Assembly: GCA_022710935.1 (NCBI GenBank)
Contig: JAKLFY010000002.1
Coordinates: forward strand, 111,376-175,375
Direction: 5' to 3'
Source of the DNA: Verrucomicrobiota bacterium
GTDB taxonomy: Bacteria > Verrucomicrobiota > Verrucomicrobiia > Limisphaerales > J093
DNA length: 64,000 nucleotides
Shown here: positions 55,891 to 64,000 of the stretch, in pieces
How the letters are laid out: each line of letters starts with the position of its first letter
How positions within the stretch are numbered: the first letter of the stretch is position 1
Made by a program: the position numbers and the translations under genes
The notes under the pieces: model-generated
Databases searched by the model: none
Told to the model about the DNA's origin: nothing
The model's input: the letters and a program-made list of their open reading frames with translations, nothing else

Positions 55891-57749
55891 TGAAGACCTT
55901 TGACACCGTGCTCCTCGCCCTCCCCGGGCTCGCCGGCCTCGCCTTGGCTGTGGCCCTCTTTGGCGCCGAACCGGCGCCCGACGCCCCGCCTCAAGATGCG
56001 CCGCCCGACACCCTGCCAGCCCAGCTCGATGAACCGCAAGGGGAGGACCCCGCCCCGGACGCCCAACCGGCGCCTGAGATGACGCCCCCCCAGGTCGAAC
56101 CTCAAGCACAACCCGCGCCGCCAGCTCGAATCGAGGAGGCGGATCCGGACAGTCACGACCCGGATGCCGACATGGATCCCCCGCCGATGGATGAACCGCC
56201 ACCCGCCACCCCGGAAGACGAGCCCGCTGCACCGGACAATCCGCCCGATGCGCCCGCGGCTGCCCCGGCTCCGGACCAGCCCAAGCCCAAGGACACAGAC
56301 CCCTCGCCCTCCGCCGACTCAGCCTCGGGCTCTCTGGACACTCCTTCGGCCCCCGCCCAACCCGTCAAGCCCGGCGAGAAGGGACTGCGCCTCAACTTCC
56401 GCGGCGTCCCCCTCGAAATGGTGCTCAACTACCTGAGCGAAGCCGCCGGGTTCATCATTGTGCTCGAGACCGACGTGCGCGGCAAAGTGGATGTCTGGAG
56501 CAACCAGCCCCTCGACCAGGAAGAGGCCTTGACCCTGCTCAGCACGGTTCTGAACAAGAACGGATATGCGGCCCTGCGCAACGGACGCATCTTGACCGTG
56601 ATCAGCCAGGGCGACGCCAAGAAGCGCGACATCCCCGTGGTCAGCGGCAGCGACCCGGAGCAGATCCCCAAAAAGGACGACATCGTCACCCAGATTGTCC
56701 CCGTCCGTTTCATCAATGCCACCCAGTTGACCACCGACCTCGCGCCGCTGATTCCGTCCTCGGCCACGGTGACGGCAAATCAAGGCAGCAACGCGCTCCT
56801 GATCACCGACACCCAGACGAACATCCGCCGCGTCGCCCAGATCATCAGGGCCCTCGACACCTCGATCGCAAGCACCTATATCATCCGCGTCTTCGCCCTT
56901 CAGTATGCCGACGCCAAGTCGCTGGCCGCAGCCATCAAGGAGGTGTTCGCATCGCAGGATACGTCCTCGCGCTCGAATGACCCGCGCGCCCAGTTCTTCA
57001 ATCGCTTCATGGGCGGAGGCCCGGGCGGCCGAGGCGGAGAAGGCGGCGGAAACGACGCCAACTCCGCGGGACGCGCCGGGTCGAGCCGGGTGATCGCCGT
57101 TGCCGACGAGCGCAGCAACGCCGTGGTGGTGAGTGCCCCGGAAGACGTGATGCTCTCGGTCCAGGAACTGGTCAAGGCCGTGGATGTCGAGATTGAGGAC
57201 GTGACCGAATTGCGCGTGTTCCGACTCAAGTACGCCGATCCGCAAGAGATGGCCGACCTGCTCTCGAGCCTGTTCCCCGACTCCTCGAACACACAGGGCA
57301 GCCGCGCGCAAATGCGCTTTGCCGGAGGCCGGATGGGCGGCCCGGGCGGCTTCGGCATGATGGCCGGCAATGCCAGCTCGACCGCCAGCGATCGGTTCCT
57401 CAAACAGACGCGCGTCGTCGCCGTCGCCGACCCGCGCACCAAGTCGGTTGTGGTCAGTGCGTCACGGTCCATGATGGAACAGATCGTTCCGATGATCAGC
57501 CAACTGGACGCCGACCCGGCGAAAAAGCAGAAAGTCTTCGTTTACGACGTCGAGAATACCGATCCTCAGGCAGTGCAGGAGGTGATCCAGAGCCTGTTCC
57601 CGGAGCAGAACTACAGCAGTTCGAGCATGCGGCGCACCAGCACAACCCAGCGCCAAAACGTCAATCAGTTGAACACCCGCCAGACTCAGACCCGCAATCA
57701 GAACACGGGCGCTCGGACCGGCACCTTTGGAGGCACTGGCTCTCGCTGA
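55890..57749 (+). CDS. gspD: N-terminal half of a split secretin (GspD periplasmic N domains)
   Basis: A 619-aa protein with a signal-like helix (1-27), a ~135-residue Pro/Ala/Asp-rich stretch, an STN/N0-like domain (about 166-245) and repeated secretin N domains: N1 about 265-325, N2 330-437 with a Gly-rich insert at ~371-391, N3 441-540. A final N domain begins at ~548 (VFVYDVENTDPQAVQEVIQSLFP) and stops after its first half in a Gln/Asn/Thr-rich tail. There is no secretin pore domain. The next gene carries the rest. Together they would build the outer-membrane channel. A frameshift is unlikely because both halves have export signals. Confidence 0.88.
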   Translation: MKTFDTVLLALPGLAGLALAVALFGAEPAPDAPPQDAPPDTLPAQLDEPQGEDPAPDAQPAPEMTPPQVEPQAQPAPPARIEEADPDSHDPDADMDPPPMDEPPPATPEDEPAAPDNPPDAPAAAPAPDQPKPKDTDPSPSADSASGSLDTPSAPAQPVKPGEKGLRLNFRGVPLEMVLNYLSEAAGFIIVLETDVRGKVDVWSNQPLDQEEALTLLSTVLNKNGYAALRNGRILTVISQGDAKKRDIPVVSGSDPEQIPKKDDIVTQIVPVRFINATQLTTDLAPLIPSSATVTANQGSNALLITDTQTNIRRVAQIIRALDTSIASTYIIRVFALQYADAKSLAAAIKEVFASQDTSSRSNDPRAQFFNRFMGGGPGGRGGEGGGNDANSAGRAGSSRVIAVADERSNAVVVSAPEDVMLSVQELVKAVDVEIEDVTELRVFRLKYADPQEMADLLSSLFPDSSNTQGSRAQMRFAGGRMGGPGGFGMMAGNASSTASDRFLKQTRVVAVADPRTKSVVVSASRSMMEQIVPMISQLDADPAKKQKVFVYDVENTDPQAVQEVIQSLFPEQNYSSSSMRRTSTTQRQNVNQLNTRQTQTRNQNTGARTGTFGGTGSR

Positions 57750-57793
57750 GCGAGACGCCCCCCTCGACGAGGTCATCAAAGAAAAGGCAGATT

Positions 57794-58921
57794 ATGCGAA
57801 ACTCGATGAAGCGTGTCATGGCCCTCGGCTTGAGCCTCGGGCTCCTGGCCGCAGGAAGCGCCTGGGGCCAGGGATTCGGTTTCGGCGGCGGCACCGCCGG
57901 CCGGTCGCGCAGCACCACGACCTATCCCACCAGCACGGAGATGGGCGGCGCGACCGTCTCCTACGACCAGGAAACGCGCAAGCTCATCGTCATCACGGAC
58001 GAGGAGACCGCCGGCAGCATCAGCCAGGTGGTCACCAACCTGAATCGCCCGGCACCCCAGGTCCTCATCAATGTCGTGTTCCTCGAAGTGACCCACCGGA
58101 AAGGCGCCGACCTCGGCGTGCAAGGCAACTGGACCAAGACAATCCACACCGACACGACAGCCAATGTCCTCCAGCAGTTTATGGGCGTCCCCGGACTCAC
58201 GTCCGGCTCCGGCATCTTCAATGTCGTCGGCAGCAACTACGAGGCCACCCTTCGCGCCATCGCCGAGGCGGGCAAGCTCGAAGTCCTCTCCCGCCCGACC
58301 ATCCTGGCCCGCAACAACCAGGAAGCCACGATCACCGTCGGCCAGTCCGTTCCCCTGATCACAGGGGTCAACTACGACAGCTTCGGCAACCAGCGCAACG
58401 CCATCGAGTACACCGATATCGGCATCATCCTGCGCGTCACGCCCTTCGTCACATCCGACGGCCTCGTCGAGATGATCGTCTCCCCCGAGATCTCGAATCT
58501 CTCCGAGGAGACGGTCGCCATCACCACCGGCACCAACAGCGTCGGGTCCCCCATTATCAACCAGCGGTCCGCCGACACTGTGGTGGTGACGCCCGACGGC
58601 CAGACGATCGTGATTGGAGGCCTGATGCAAACGACCAAGAGCCAAAGCCAAAGCAAGATTCCCCTCCTGGGCGACATCCCGCTCCTCGGGTTCGCGTTTC
58701 GGCGGACGGTCACCAACGACGAGAAGACGGAGCTGCTGATCTTTCTCACGCCGCACATCGTGAGGACCCCGATCGAGACGGCCAAATTGACGCAGGATGC
58801 CCGCTCGGACGCGCAGATTGTTCCCAAGGCGTTCACCGAGGAGGAACTCAACCGCTTCATCGACAGCGTTCCAATCAAGGACCAGAGCCCCCCTCCCAAA
58901 GCCAAGAAGAAGAAGAAGTAG
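57794..58921 (+). CDS. gspD: C-terminal half of a split secretin (GspD pore)
   Basis: A 375-aa protein with its own signal peptide (MKRVMALGLSLGLLAAGSAWGQ), then the missing second half of the last N domain (ATVSYDQETRKLIVITDEET, about 53-90) and the secretin pore from ~91. Landmarks are GKLEVLSRPTILARNNQEA, VGQSVPLITGV and VVVTPDGQTIVIGGLMQ, ending with LIFLTPHIVRT. Only about 40 residues of periplasmic domain are present. It ends in a lysine-rich tail (PPPKAKKKKK). The start is 44 bp after the previous stop and in a different frame. A lipoprotein pilotin is not seen nearby. Confidence 0.92.
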   Translation: MRNSMKRVMALGLSLGLLAAGSAWGQGFGFGGGTAGRSRSTTTYPTSTEMGGATVSYDQETRKLIVITDEETAGSISQVVTNLNRPAPQVLINVVFLEVTHRKGADLGVQGNWTKTIHTDTTANVLQQFMGVPGLTSGSGIFNVVGSNYEATLRAIAEAGKLEVLSRPTILARNNQEATITVGQSVPLITGVNYDSFGNQRNAIEYTDIGIILRVTPFVTSDGLVEMIVSPEISNLSEETVAITTGTNSVGSPIINQRSADTVVVTPDGQTIVIGGLMQTTKSQSQSKIPLLGDIPLLGFAFRRTVTNDEKTELLIFLTPHIVRTPIETAKLTQDARSDAQIVPKAFTEEELNRFIDSVPIKDQSPPPKAKKKKK

Positions 58922-58949
58922 CGCCCCACACATCGACATTGGACTCCAC

Positions 58950-60488
58950 GTGAACCTCGAACGACGCACAGGACTGGTCATCGGCACGCTGGCGGCGGTC
59001 TGGCTGGTCATCGTCGCCTGGCAGACGATCGAACACAAACGGGTCCAGCGCGCAGCCCGCCAGACGCTCATCGACCGCGCCAAAGACATCTCGAACACCG
59101 TCGGCCTGGTCATGCGTTCGCAACGCCGCTTCGGCATCATTTCGAGGGAACGGCTCGAGTCCGCTCTCGGCTCCCTCATCCGACCGGGCGAACTCAACGC
59201 CGTGGCTGTTCTCAATGACCTGGGCGACGTTGTGGCTTCGGCCGGATCCCCCATCGAGTTCACTACGCGCGACCTCGATCCCAGCCGCGAATACTGGGCC
59301 GACCGCACCGTCACCTTGATGAACCTCGTCGACTTGGGCACCAACGTGACCGCCGAGATCAGGGAATCTCAGCCCACGCTCGTCCTCCAGCGCGAAGACA
59401 TGCCCAGACCCTTCGGCACCAACAGCCCCGCCGGAATGTTCCCCGGCCCTCCTGCGAACGCCCCCCCAAACGCCCCTCCCTCTTTCACCAACCAGCCTCC
59501 CTCGATCGACGACGCCCGTGACCGCGACAATCCCAGGCGCTCGAGGGGGTGGCGCGGACGCGGCGGGCCGGACGGCAACCCGTTCGGGCGCCCGTTCTGG
59601 ATGAGCGAGCAGCAGTACAAGACCGCCCTCCAGCAAAAGGGCGTGCATGGCTTCCTGCTGGTTCTCTCGACTCAATCGCTGCAGGCAGCTGTCCGGCAGG
59701 ACTTCTGGCTGCGCGCCATCATCAGCGCGATGGCGGCGATCTCGGTGACGGGCCTGGGACTGGCGTGGCAGAGCCTGACCAAAACCTCCGAACTCGAAGT
59801 GCGCCTGATCCGCGCCTCGGAACTCAACGCCCGCCTCAAAGAGATGAACCTGGCCGCGGCCGGCCTCGCACACGAGACCAAGAACCCGCTCAACGTCATC
59901 CGCGGCCTCGCCCAGATGCTGTCCAAACAGGCCAACGCGTCCCCGGAAATCCAGCGGCAATCCGATGGCATCATCGCCCAAACCGACCGCGTGACGGCCC
60001 AACTCAACGAGTTCATCAATTACTCGAGCCCGCGCGAGGTGCGCCGCACGGCCGTCAACCTCAACTCGGTCGTCAGTGAGGTCGTGCGCGCCCTGGGCTT
60101 CGATCTCGAGGAGAAGAAGGTGCGGCTCGAAGTCGCCCCGGGCATGCCTTCGATCGAGGCCGACGAACAACTCCTGCGCCAGGCCTTGTTCAACCTCCTC
60201 CTCAATGCCACCCAGGCAGTGGCCACAGGCGGCGAAATCCGCGTCAGTGCCGACAAGACCGGCGCCACCGAAGCGCACCTGGACATCCGCGACGACGGCC
60301 CCGGCGTGCCGCCCGAGCACCGGGAGGAGATCTTCAAACCTTACTTCACGACCACCGAGCGCGGCACCGGTCTGGGCCTCGCCGTGGTCCACCAGATCGT
60401 CCTGGCCCACGGCTGGGACGTCGCCTGCCTGCCCAACGAACCGCGCGGCGCCCTCTTCCGCCTCAGCCACCTCCGCCTCGCAAACTGA
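58950..60488 (+). CDS. Sensor histidine kinase
   Basis: A 512-aa membrane kinase. A helix near residues 8-24 and one near 250-270 enclose a periplasmic sensor domain that contains a Pro/Asn/Gly-rich insert (PGPPANAPPNAPPS). The H-box is AGLAHETKNPLNVIRGLAQM with the phospho-His near 308. The ATPase parts are N box FNLLLNATQAV, DDGPGVP and TERGTGLGLAVV. It starts with GTG 28 bp after gspD. No response regulator is present nearby, so its partner must lie elsewhere. A role in controlling secretion is inference from position. Confidence 0.88.
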   Translation: MNLERRTGLVIGTLAAVWLVIVAWQTIEHKRVQRAARQTLIDRAKDISNTVGLVMRSQRRFGIISRERLESALGSLIRPGELNAVAVLNDLGDVVASAGSPIEFTTRDLDPSREYWADRTVTLMNLVDLGTNVTAEIRESQPTLVLQREDMPRPFGTNSPAGMFPGPPANAPPNAPPSFTNQPPSIDDARDRDNPRRSRGWRGRGGPDGNPFGRPFWMSEQQYKTALQQKGVHGFLLVLSTQSLQAAVRQDFWLRAIISAMAAISVTGLGLAWQSLTKTSELEVRLIRASELNARLKEMNLAAAGLAHETKNPLNVIRGLAQMLSKQANASPEIQRQSDGIIAQTDRVTAQLNEFINYSSPREVRRTAVNLNSVVSEVVRALGFDLEEKKVRLEVAPGMPSIEADEQLLRQALFNLLLNATQAVATGGEIRVSADKTGATEAHLDIRDDGPGVPPEHREEIFKPYFTTTERGTGLGLAVVHQIVLAHGWDVACLPNEPRGALFRLSHLRLAN

Positions 60489-60565
60489 GCCCCTCGCCCT
60501 CAAGGTTGCATGCCGGGCGGATTTGGACACAATCCACGAAAAACAACCCGAACGCACGTCCGTCC

Positions 60566-61462
60566 ATGCCCATCCTCCTCCATCGCCCCTCCAACCGACG
60601 CGACTTTCTAAAGACCACGACTCTCGGCGGCGCCGCACTCATTCTCGCGGCCGGCCGCTCCGCCGCGGCGACCGACGCAGGGGCAAGCGAGTTCCACCTC
60701 GCCCTTCTCTCCGACACCCATATCCCGGCCGATCGCACGGAGGTCTATCGGGATTTCAACCCTTGCGACAATCTCGATCGGGTTGTGCCGCAGGTGATCG
60801 CGGCCCGGCCGGAGGGCGTTGTCCTCTGCGGTGACGCCGCCCGGCTCGAGGGGAAGCTCGAGGATTACCGGCAACTGCGGGCCCAGATCGAACCGCTTGC
60901 GGCCGCGGCCCCGGTCTTCATCGGGTTGGGCAACCACGATGACCGCGCCAGTTTCCGCAAGGTCTTCACCTCGCCCGCCGGCACGCTCGCCGCCATCGAC
61001 GGCAAACACGTGACCGTCATCGAGCACCCTGGTGTGCGCGTGGTCGTTCTGGATTCGCTGCTCTATCCCAACAGGGTCGCCGGGCTGCTCGGGAAGGCGC
61101 AACGCGCCTGGCTCACGAGCTCCCTGCCGACGCTCGCCGACCGCCCGCTTGTGTTCTTTGTCCATCACACGCTGGGGGAAGGCGACGGCGACCTGCTCGA
61201 TGCCGACCGGCTCTTCACCATCGTGCGACCGCACCGCCATGTGAAGGCCATCTTCTACGGCCACTCGCATGTCTGGGAACTGGGTGAACGCGATCGGCTC
61301 CAGCTCATCAACCTCCCGTCCTTGGGCTACAACTTCCGCGACCAGGACCCGATCGGCTGGGTCGACGCGCGGTTTCGGTCCGATGGCGTTTCGCTCACCC
61401 TTCGCGCTGTGGGCGGCAATCGAACGGATGACGGCAAGACCTTCGACGTGCGGTGGATCTGA
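60566..61462 (+). CDS. Tat-exported calcineurin-like metallophosphoesterase
   Basis: A 298-aa protein with a Tat leader (SNRRDFLKTTTLGGAAL). The metal ligands follow the family order: LSDTHIP (D, H), CGDAAR (D), GLGNHDD (N, H), VHHT (H) and YGHSHVW (H, H). It is a cAMP phosphodiesterase/CpdA-like member; the substrate is unknown and export suggests a phosphodiester in the periplasm. The ATG at 60566 was preferred, as it places the RR motif about 10 residues from the start. Its last 35 bases overlap the chosen hemW start. Confidence 0.9.
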   Translation: MPILLHRPSNRRDFLKTTTLGGAALILAAGRSAAATDAGASEFHLALLSDTHIPADRTEVYRDFNPCDNLDRVVPQVIAARPEGVVLCGDAARLEGKLEDYRQLRAQIEPLAAAAPVFIGLGNHDDRASFRKVFTSPAGTLAAIDGKHVTVIEHPGVRVVVLDSLLYPNRVAGLLGKAQRAWLTSSLPTLADRPLVFFVHHTLGEGDGDLLDADRLFTIVRPHRHVKAIFYGHSHVWELGERDRLQLINLPSLGYNFRDQDPIGWVDARFRSDGVSLTLRAVGGNRTDDGKTFDVRWI

Positions 61463-62633
61463 GATTCGCCATCTCTATGTCCACGTTCCGTTCTGCGCGC
61501 ACAAGTGCGAATACTGCGCCTTTTTCTCGGAAACCGCCAACGCCGACCTGATCGACCAGTACGTCACCGCCCTGATCCGCGAGCTGGACCTGGTCGCTCC
61601 GGACCTGCGCCCGCGCACCGTCTACTTCGGCGGAGGCACACCCTCGCTCCTGAACCTCCGCCAGTGGGAGCGAATTCTCGACGCGATGGGCCGGCTCGAT
61701 TTGCTCGGCGCCGACGAATGGACGGTCGAGGCCAATCCCGCCACCGTGTCGCTCGACAAGGCCAGACTCCTTCGATCCCACGGCGTCAACCGGATCTCGA
61801 TGGGCGTCCAATCGCTCGACAAACCCCTCCTCGAACGCCTCGGCCGCATCCATACCCGCGACATGGTGTTCCGTTCCTTTGACGCACTCCGGCGCGCGGG
61901 TTTCGACAATCTCAACCTCGATCTCATGTTCGCCATCCCGGGCCAGACAATGCCGGTGTGGCGCGCCACACTCCGCGAGGCGATCGCCCTCGGCAGCGAA
62001 CACCTCTCCTCGTACGAAGTCATCTACGAGGAAGACACCCCCTTGTTCGAACAGCTCAAGGCCGGTCGCCTCGACGCCGACGAGGATCTCGCTTGCGACA
62101 TGTTCGAGGAACTGGCCGCCCAGGCCTCCACGCATGGCTACCGCCAGTACGAAGTGGCCAACTTCGCAAAACATCTCGGCCCCCGGCCCCCCGACGAGGT
62201 GCCGGATCGCGCCTGCCGGCACAATGTCAATTACTGGCGCGGCGGATCGTTCTACGGACTCGGCCCCAGCGCCACAAGCTATGTCCGCGGCGTGCGCACC
62301 AGGAACCGGGCCAACACCCGCCTCTACTGCCAGGCCCTGGACAAGGGCCAGCGCGCCTTCGAGTCCACCGAAACGCTCTCCCCGCTCAGCCGGGCCGGCG
62401 AGACGGCCGCGTTCGGTCTGCGCATGAACGCTGGCTGGCCCTTTGACGAGTTCATTCGCGTCACCGGGTTCGACCTGCGCGCCGAGTGGCGGAACGACAT
62501 GGCTGAACTCGAAGGCCAGGGCCTGGCGAAGTCGGCCCCCGACCGTTTCCAGCTCACAGACCGCGGCTTGCGATTTGCCGATCTGGCGGCCGAACGCTTC
62601 CTGCGGCCAGACGGCATAGGGTCACATCTTTGA
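61428..62633 (+). CDS. hemW: Heme chaperone HemW (radical SAM)
   Basis: A 401-aa protein. C23-x3-C27-x2-C30 in CAHKCEYCAFF is the radical SAM cluster site with the HemW-type extra aromatic. VYFGGGTPSLL and INRISMGVQSL are typical, and the C-terminal HemN_C-like domain is present. HemW, related to coproporphyrinogen dehydrogenase, inserts heme rather than making it. The first ATG near the conserved start is 61428, inside the previous gene, so the coding regions overlap by 35 bases. No nearer ATG or GTG exists. Confidence 0.9.
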   Translation: MTARPSTCGGSEIRHLYVHVPFCAHKCEYCAFFSETANADLIDQYVTALIRELDLVAPDLRPRTVYFGGGTPSLLNLRQWERILDAMGRLDLLGADEWTVEANPATVSLDKARLLRSHGVNRISMGVQSLDKPLLERLGRIHTRDMVFRSFDALRRAGFDNLNLDLMFAIPGQTMPVWRATLREAIALGSEHLSSYEVIYEEDTPLFEQLKAGRLDADEDLACDMFEELAAQASTHGYRQYEVANFAKHLGPRPPDEVPDRACRHNVNYWRGGSFYGLGPSATSYVRGVRTRNRANTRLYCQALDKGQRAFESTETLSPLSRAGETAAFGLRMNAGWPFDEFIRVTGFDLRAEWRNDMAELEGQGLAKSAPDRFQLTDRGLRFADLAAERFLRPDGIGSHL

Positions 62634-62644
62634 CCAATTCCACG

Positions 62645-63853
62645 ATGACGAAACAACTCCTCCTCGTCGGGATGCTCGGCCTCCTTGGCGGCACACTCCG
62701 CGCGGCCAACCCCACCAACCTCGTCTATATCGACACCAGCTTCGAGAACGCCTCGCCGCTTTGGTACGAGCCGGCGCCCGACGGCGCCGTCCTGGTGCAC
62801 CTCCTCTACGACCACGAGCGCGGCTCGCCCAACCGCGCCGCCGGCCATATTCACTTCCGCCTCGAAGCCGCGCCCGGCGCGCGCCTCACACTCGAGTTCA
62901 AGAACCTCGACAACGTCTGGAACGGCCGCCCAGGCTCCGTAGCCAAGGAACTCAAGACGATCGTGGTTTCGTCGAACGGACGCGACTGGACCCCGGTGCC
63001 GACCGATGCTCTGCCCGAAAACCGGGTTCAAATCACCCTCGAAATGCCGGGTCCTTATCTCCTCGTGGCACGCCTCGAACCGTACACGGCAGCCGATCTG
63101 GATCGGCTCCTCGACGCTATCAGGACAAACCCGCTGGTCCAGATCACGCCCATCGGCAAGACCGTCGAGGGACGGCCTCTCGAGATCATCCGGATCGGCA
63201 ACCCGCAAGCGCCGCACCGCGTCTTCCTGCGCGCCCGGGCGCATCCGTGGGAGTCGGGCGGCAACTGGGTGGTCGAGGGCCTGATCCGCCGGCTTCTCGA
63301 AGCCGATCCTCATGCGCGGCAATGCCTCGAACGCTACTGCGTCGACATCCTGCCGATGGCCAACAAGGACGGCGTGGTGCGCGGCCTGACCCGTTTCAAC
63401 TTGCGCGGCAAAGATCTCAATCGCGACTGGGACAAGCCCGCCGATCCGCGATTGGCCCCCGAGAACGCCGCCCTCGAACGCTGGCTCGAGCAGATGATCC
63501 GCGCCGGGCAGCGCCCGGACCTGGCACTCGAGTTGCACAACGACGGCGGCGGCCTCATCCATCTCAGCCGCCCCCCGGTGCCCGGCCTCTCCGATCACCT
63601 CGAGCGCATGGCGCTGCTCGAAGATCTGCTGCGCAAGCACACCTGGTTCACCGAGGGCAGCACCAAACCGGGATTCCGCAACTCGGGCACCTTGGGCGAC
63701 GGCTGGCTCGAGCGCTACGGCATCGACGCCATCGTCCATGAGTTCAACTGCAATTGGATCGCCGGTCTCGACGACTACCCCTCAGCCAGGCACTGGCGCG
63801 CCTATGGCGCCAGCCTCGCCGCCGTGTTCCACGAGTACTTCGCCTCAGAGTGA
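62645..63853 (+). CDS. Exported M14-type zinc carboxypeptidase-like protein
   Basis: A 402-aa protein with a signal peptide (MTKQLLLVGMLGLLGGTLRAAN). An N-terminal beta domain precedes the peptidase part: H200-P-W-E203 (zinc ligands), NLRGKDLNRDWD (substrate Arg) and LALELHNDGG with the third zinc His near residue 297. The general-base Glu is likely in VHEFNCNW near 366. This order fits M14 peptidases related to cytosolic carboxypeptidase/AGBL types. It would trim C-terminal residues of exported peptides. A TTG at 62630, overlapping the hemW stop, is an alternative start. Confidence 0.85.
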   Translation: MTKQLLLVGMLGLLGGTLRAANPTNLVYIDTSFENASPLWYEPAPDGAVLVHLLYDHERGSPNRAAGHIHFRLEAAPGARLTLEFKNLDNVWNGRPGSVAKELKTIVVSSNGRDWTPVPTDALPENRVQITLEMPGPYLLVARLEPYTAADLDRLLDAIRTNPLVQITPIGKTVEGRPLEIIRIGNPQAPHRVFLRARAHPWESGGNWVVEGLIRRLLEADPHARQCLERYCVDILPMANKDGVVRGLTRFNLRGKDLNRDWDKPADPRLAPENAALERWLEQMIRAGQRPDLALELHNDGGGLIHLSRPPVPGLSDHLERMALLEDLLRKHTWFTEGSTKPGFRNSGTLGDGWLERYGIDAIVHEFNCNWIAGLDDYPSARHWRAYGASLAAVFHEYFASE

Positions 63854-63895
63854 GTGGGGTCACATCTTCATATTTGATTCCGCTGAAAAAGCTCC

Positions 63896-64000
63896 TCACG
63901 GTTTTCTAGGCTTGGGCTTGGCGGCGGGGGCGGCCAAGCGGTGCAGGCGCAAGTCGGAGCGGCCGAGTAACTGCCACTGGACCTGTTCACCGGCCTGGAG
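63896..64000 (-). CDS. C-terminal end of an unidentified protein
   Basis: The minus strand is open from the right edge to a TGA at 63896-63898 and encodes 34 residues, GEQVQWQLLGRSDLRLHRLA followed by a Pro/Ala/Lys-rich tail. That is too short to identify. The basic low-complexity end is typical of a disordered C-terminus. It is convergent with the carboxypeptidase gene. Confidence 0.45.
   Translation of the reverse strand, partial: LQAGEQVQWQLLGRSDLRLHRLAAPAAKPKPRKP

Noticed and set aside
57740..57800. A sequencing frameshift that artificially splits gspD
   Set aside because: The downstream ORF has its own signal peptide and the upstream one ends in a normal low-complexity tail. Read data would still be needed to exclude it fully.
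62619..63869. GGGTCACATCTT at 62619-62630 and 63858-63869 as a dispersed element
   Set aside because: Twelve shared bases are too few to separate from chance without a genome-wide count.

Overview
The window is GC-rich bacterial chromosomal DNA, densely packed with genes on both strands. It shows no phage, plasmid, insertion sequence, CRISPR array, rRNA or tRNA. The gene content suggests Verrucomicrobiota, probably a Limisphaerales/Pedosphaera-like lineage. Pointers are a pseudopilin-like protein with an H-X9-DG motif, several exported proteins with twin-arginine signals, a very large protein with thrombospondin type 3 repeats, a complete type II secretion (T2SS) operon, and many palindromic extragenic repeats. 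This placement is inference from gene style; no ribosomal marker is present.

Layout. 1-2509: the end of a glycosyltransferase, then a minus-strand group of a YggS-like PLP protein, an ECF sigma factor and its zinc-binding anti-sigma factor. 2692-6567: one giant exported protein built from four copies of a ~1 kb module. 6568-8677: a strong hairpin, a 14-bp tandem repeat, and then a promoter, a leucine-rich leader peptide and an attenuator terminator ahead of leuA. 8685-17994: sixA, small exported and metallopeptidase-like genes, a topoisomerase III/STAS pair, a large TPR lipoprotein, a DUF362 protein and a pseudopilin-like protein. 18314-25211: a Gfo/Idh/MocA oxidoreductase, the minus-strand cluster tdh-kbl-thiH-thiS (threonine to glycine, plus thiazole genes), EF-P and a YfcH-like epimerase. 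25441-35586: an exported FAD oxidoreductase, an amino-acid permease, a quinone oxidoreductase, clpS coupled to a DUF2017-like gene, a thioesterase, a GH99-like lipoprotein, an RNA cyclic phosphodiesterase and an aldo/keto reductase. 35782-42296: lplT, aas and glnE, for lysophospholipid repair and control of glutamine synthetase. 42467-46243: a sulfotransferase, a Tat-exported sugar isomerase-like protein, two small exported proteins and a thioredoxin remnant.

46320-58921 is a T2SS operon in the order gspE-F-G-H-I-J-K-L-M-C-D, with most junctions from H to D overlapping by 1 to 41 bases. Its secretin is divided between two consecutive genes, each with its own export signal. A histidine kinase follows, then a Tat-exported phosphoesterase, hemW, an M14-type carboxypeptidase and the tail of an unidentified minus-strand gene.

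The two strongest signals are (1) the leuA leader at 6833-7000, where terminator and antiterminator pairings can be read directly and are mutually exclusive, and (2) the secretin split inside its last periplasmic domain. A third theme is the variety of dispersed palindromes and short repeats between genes; several occur twice within these 64 kb.
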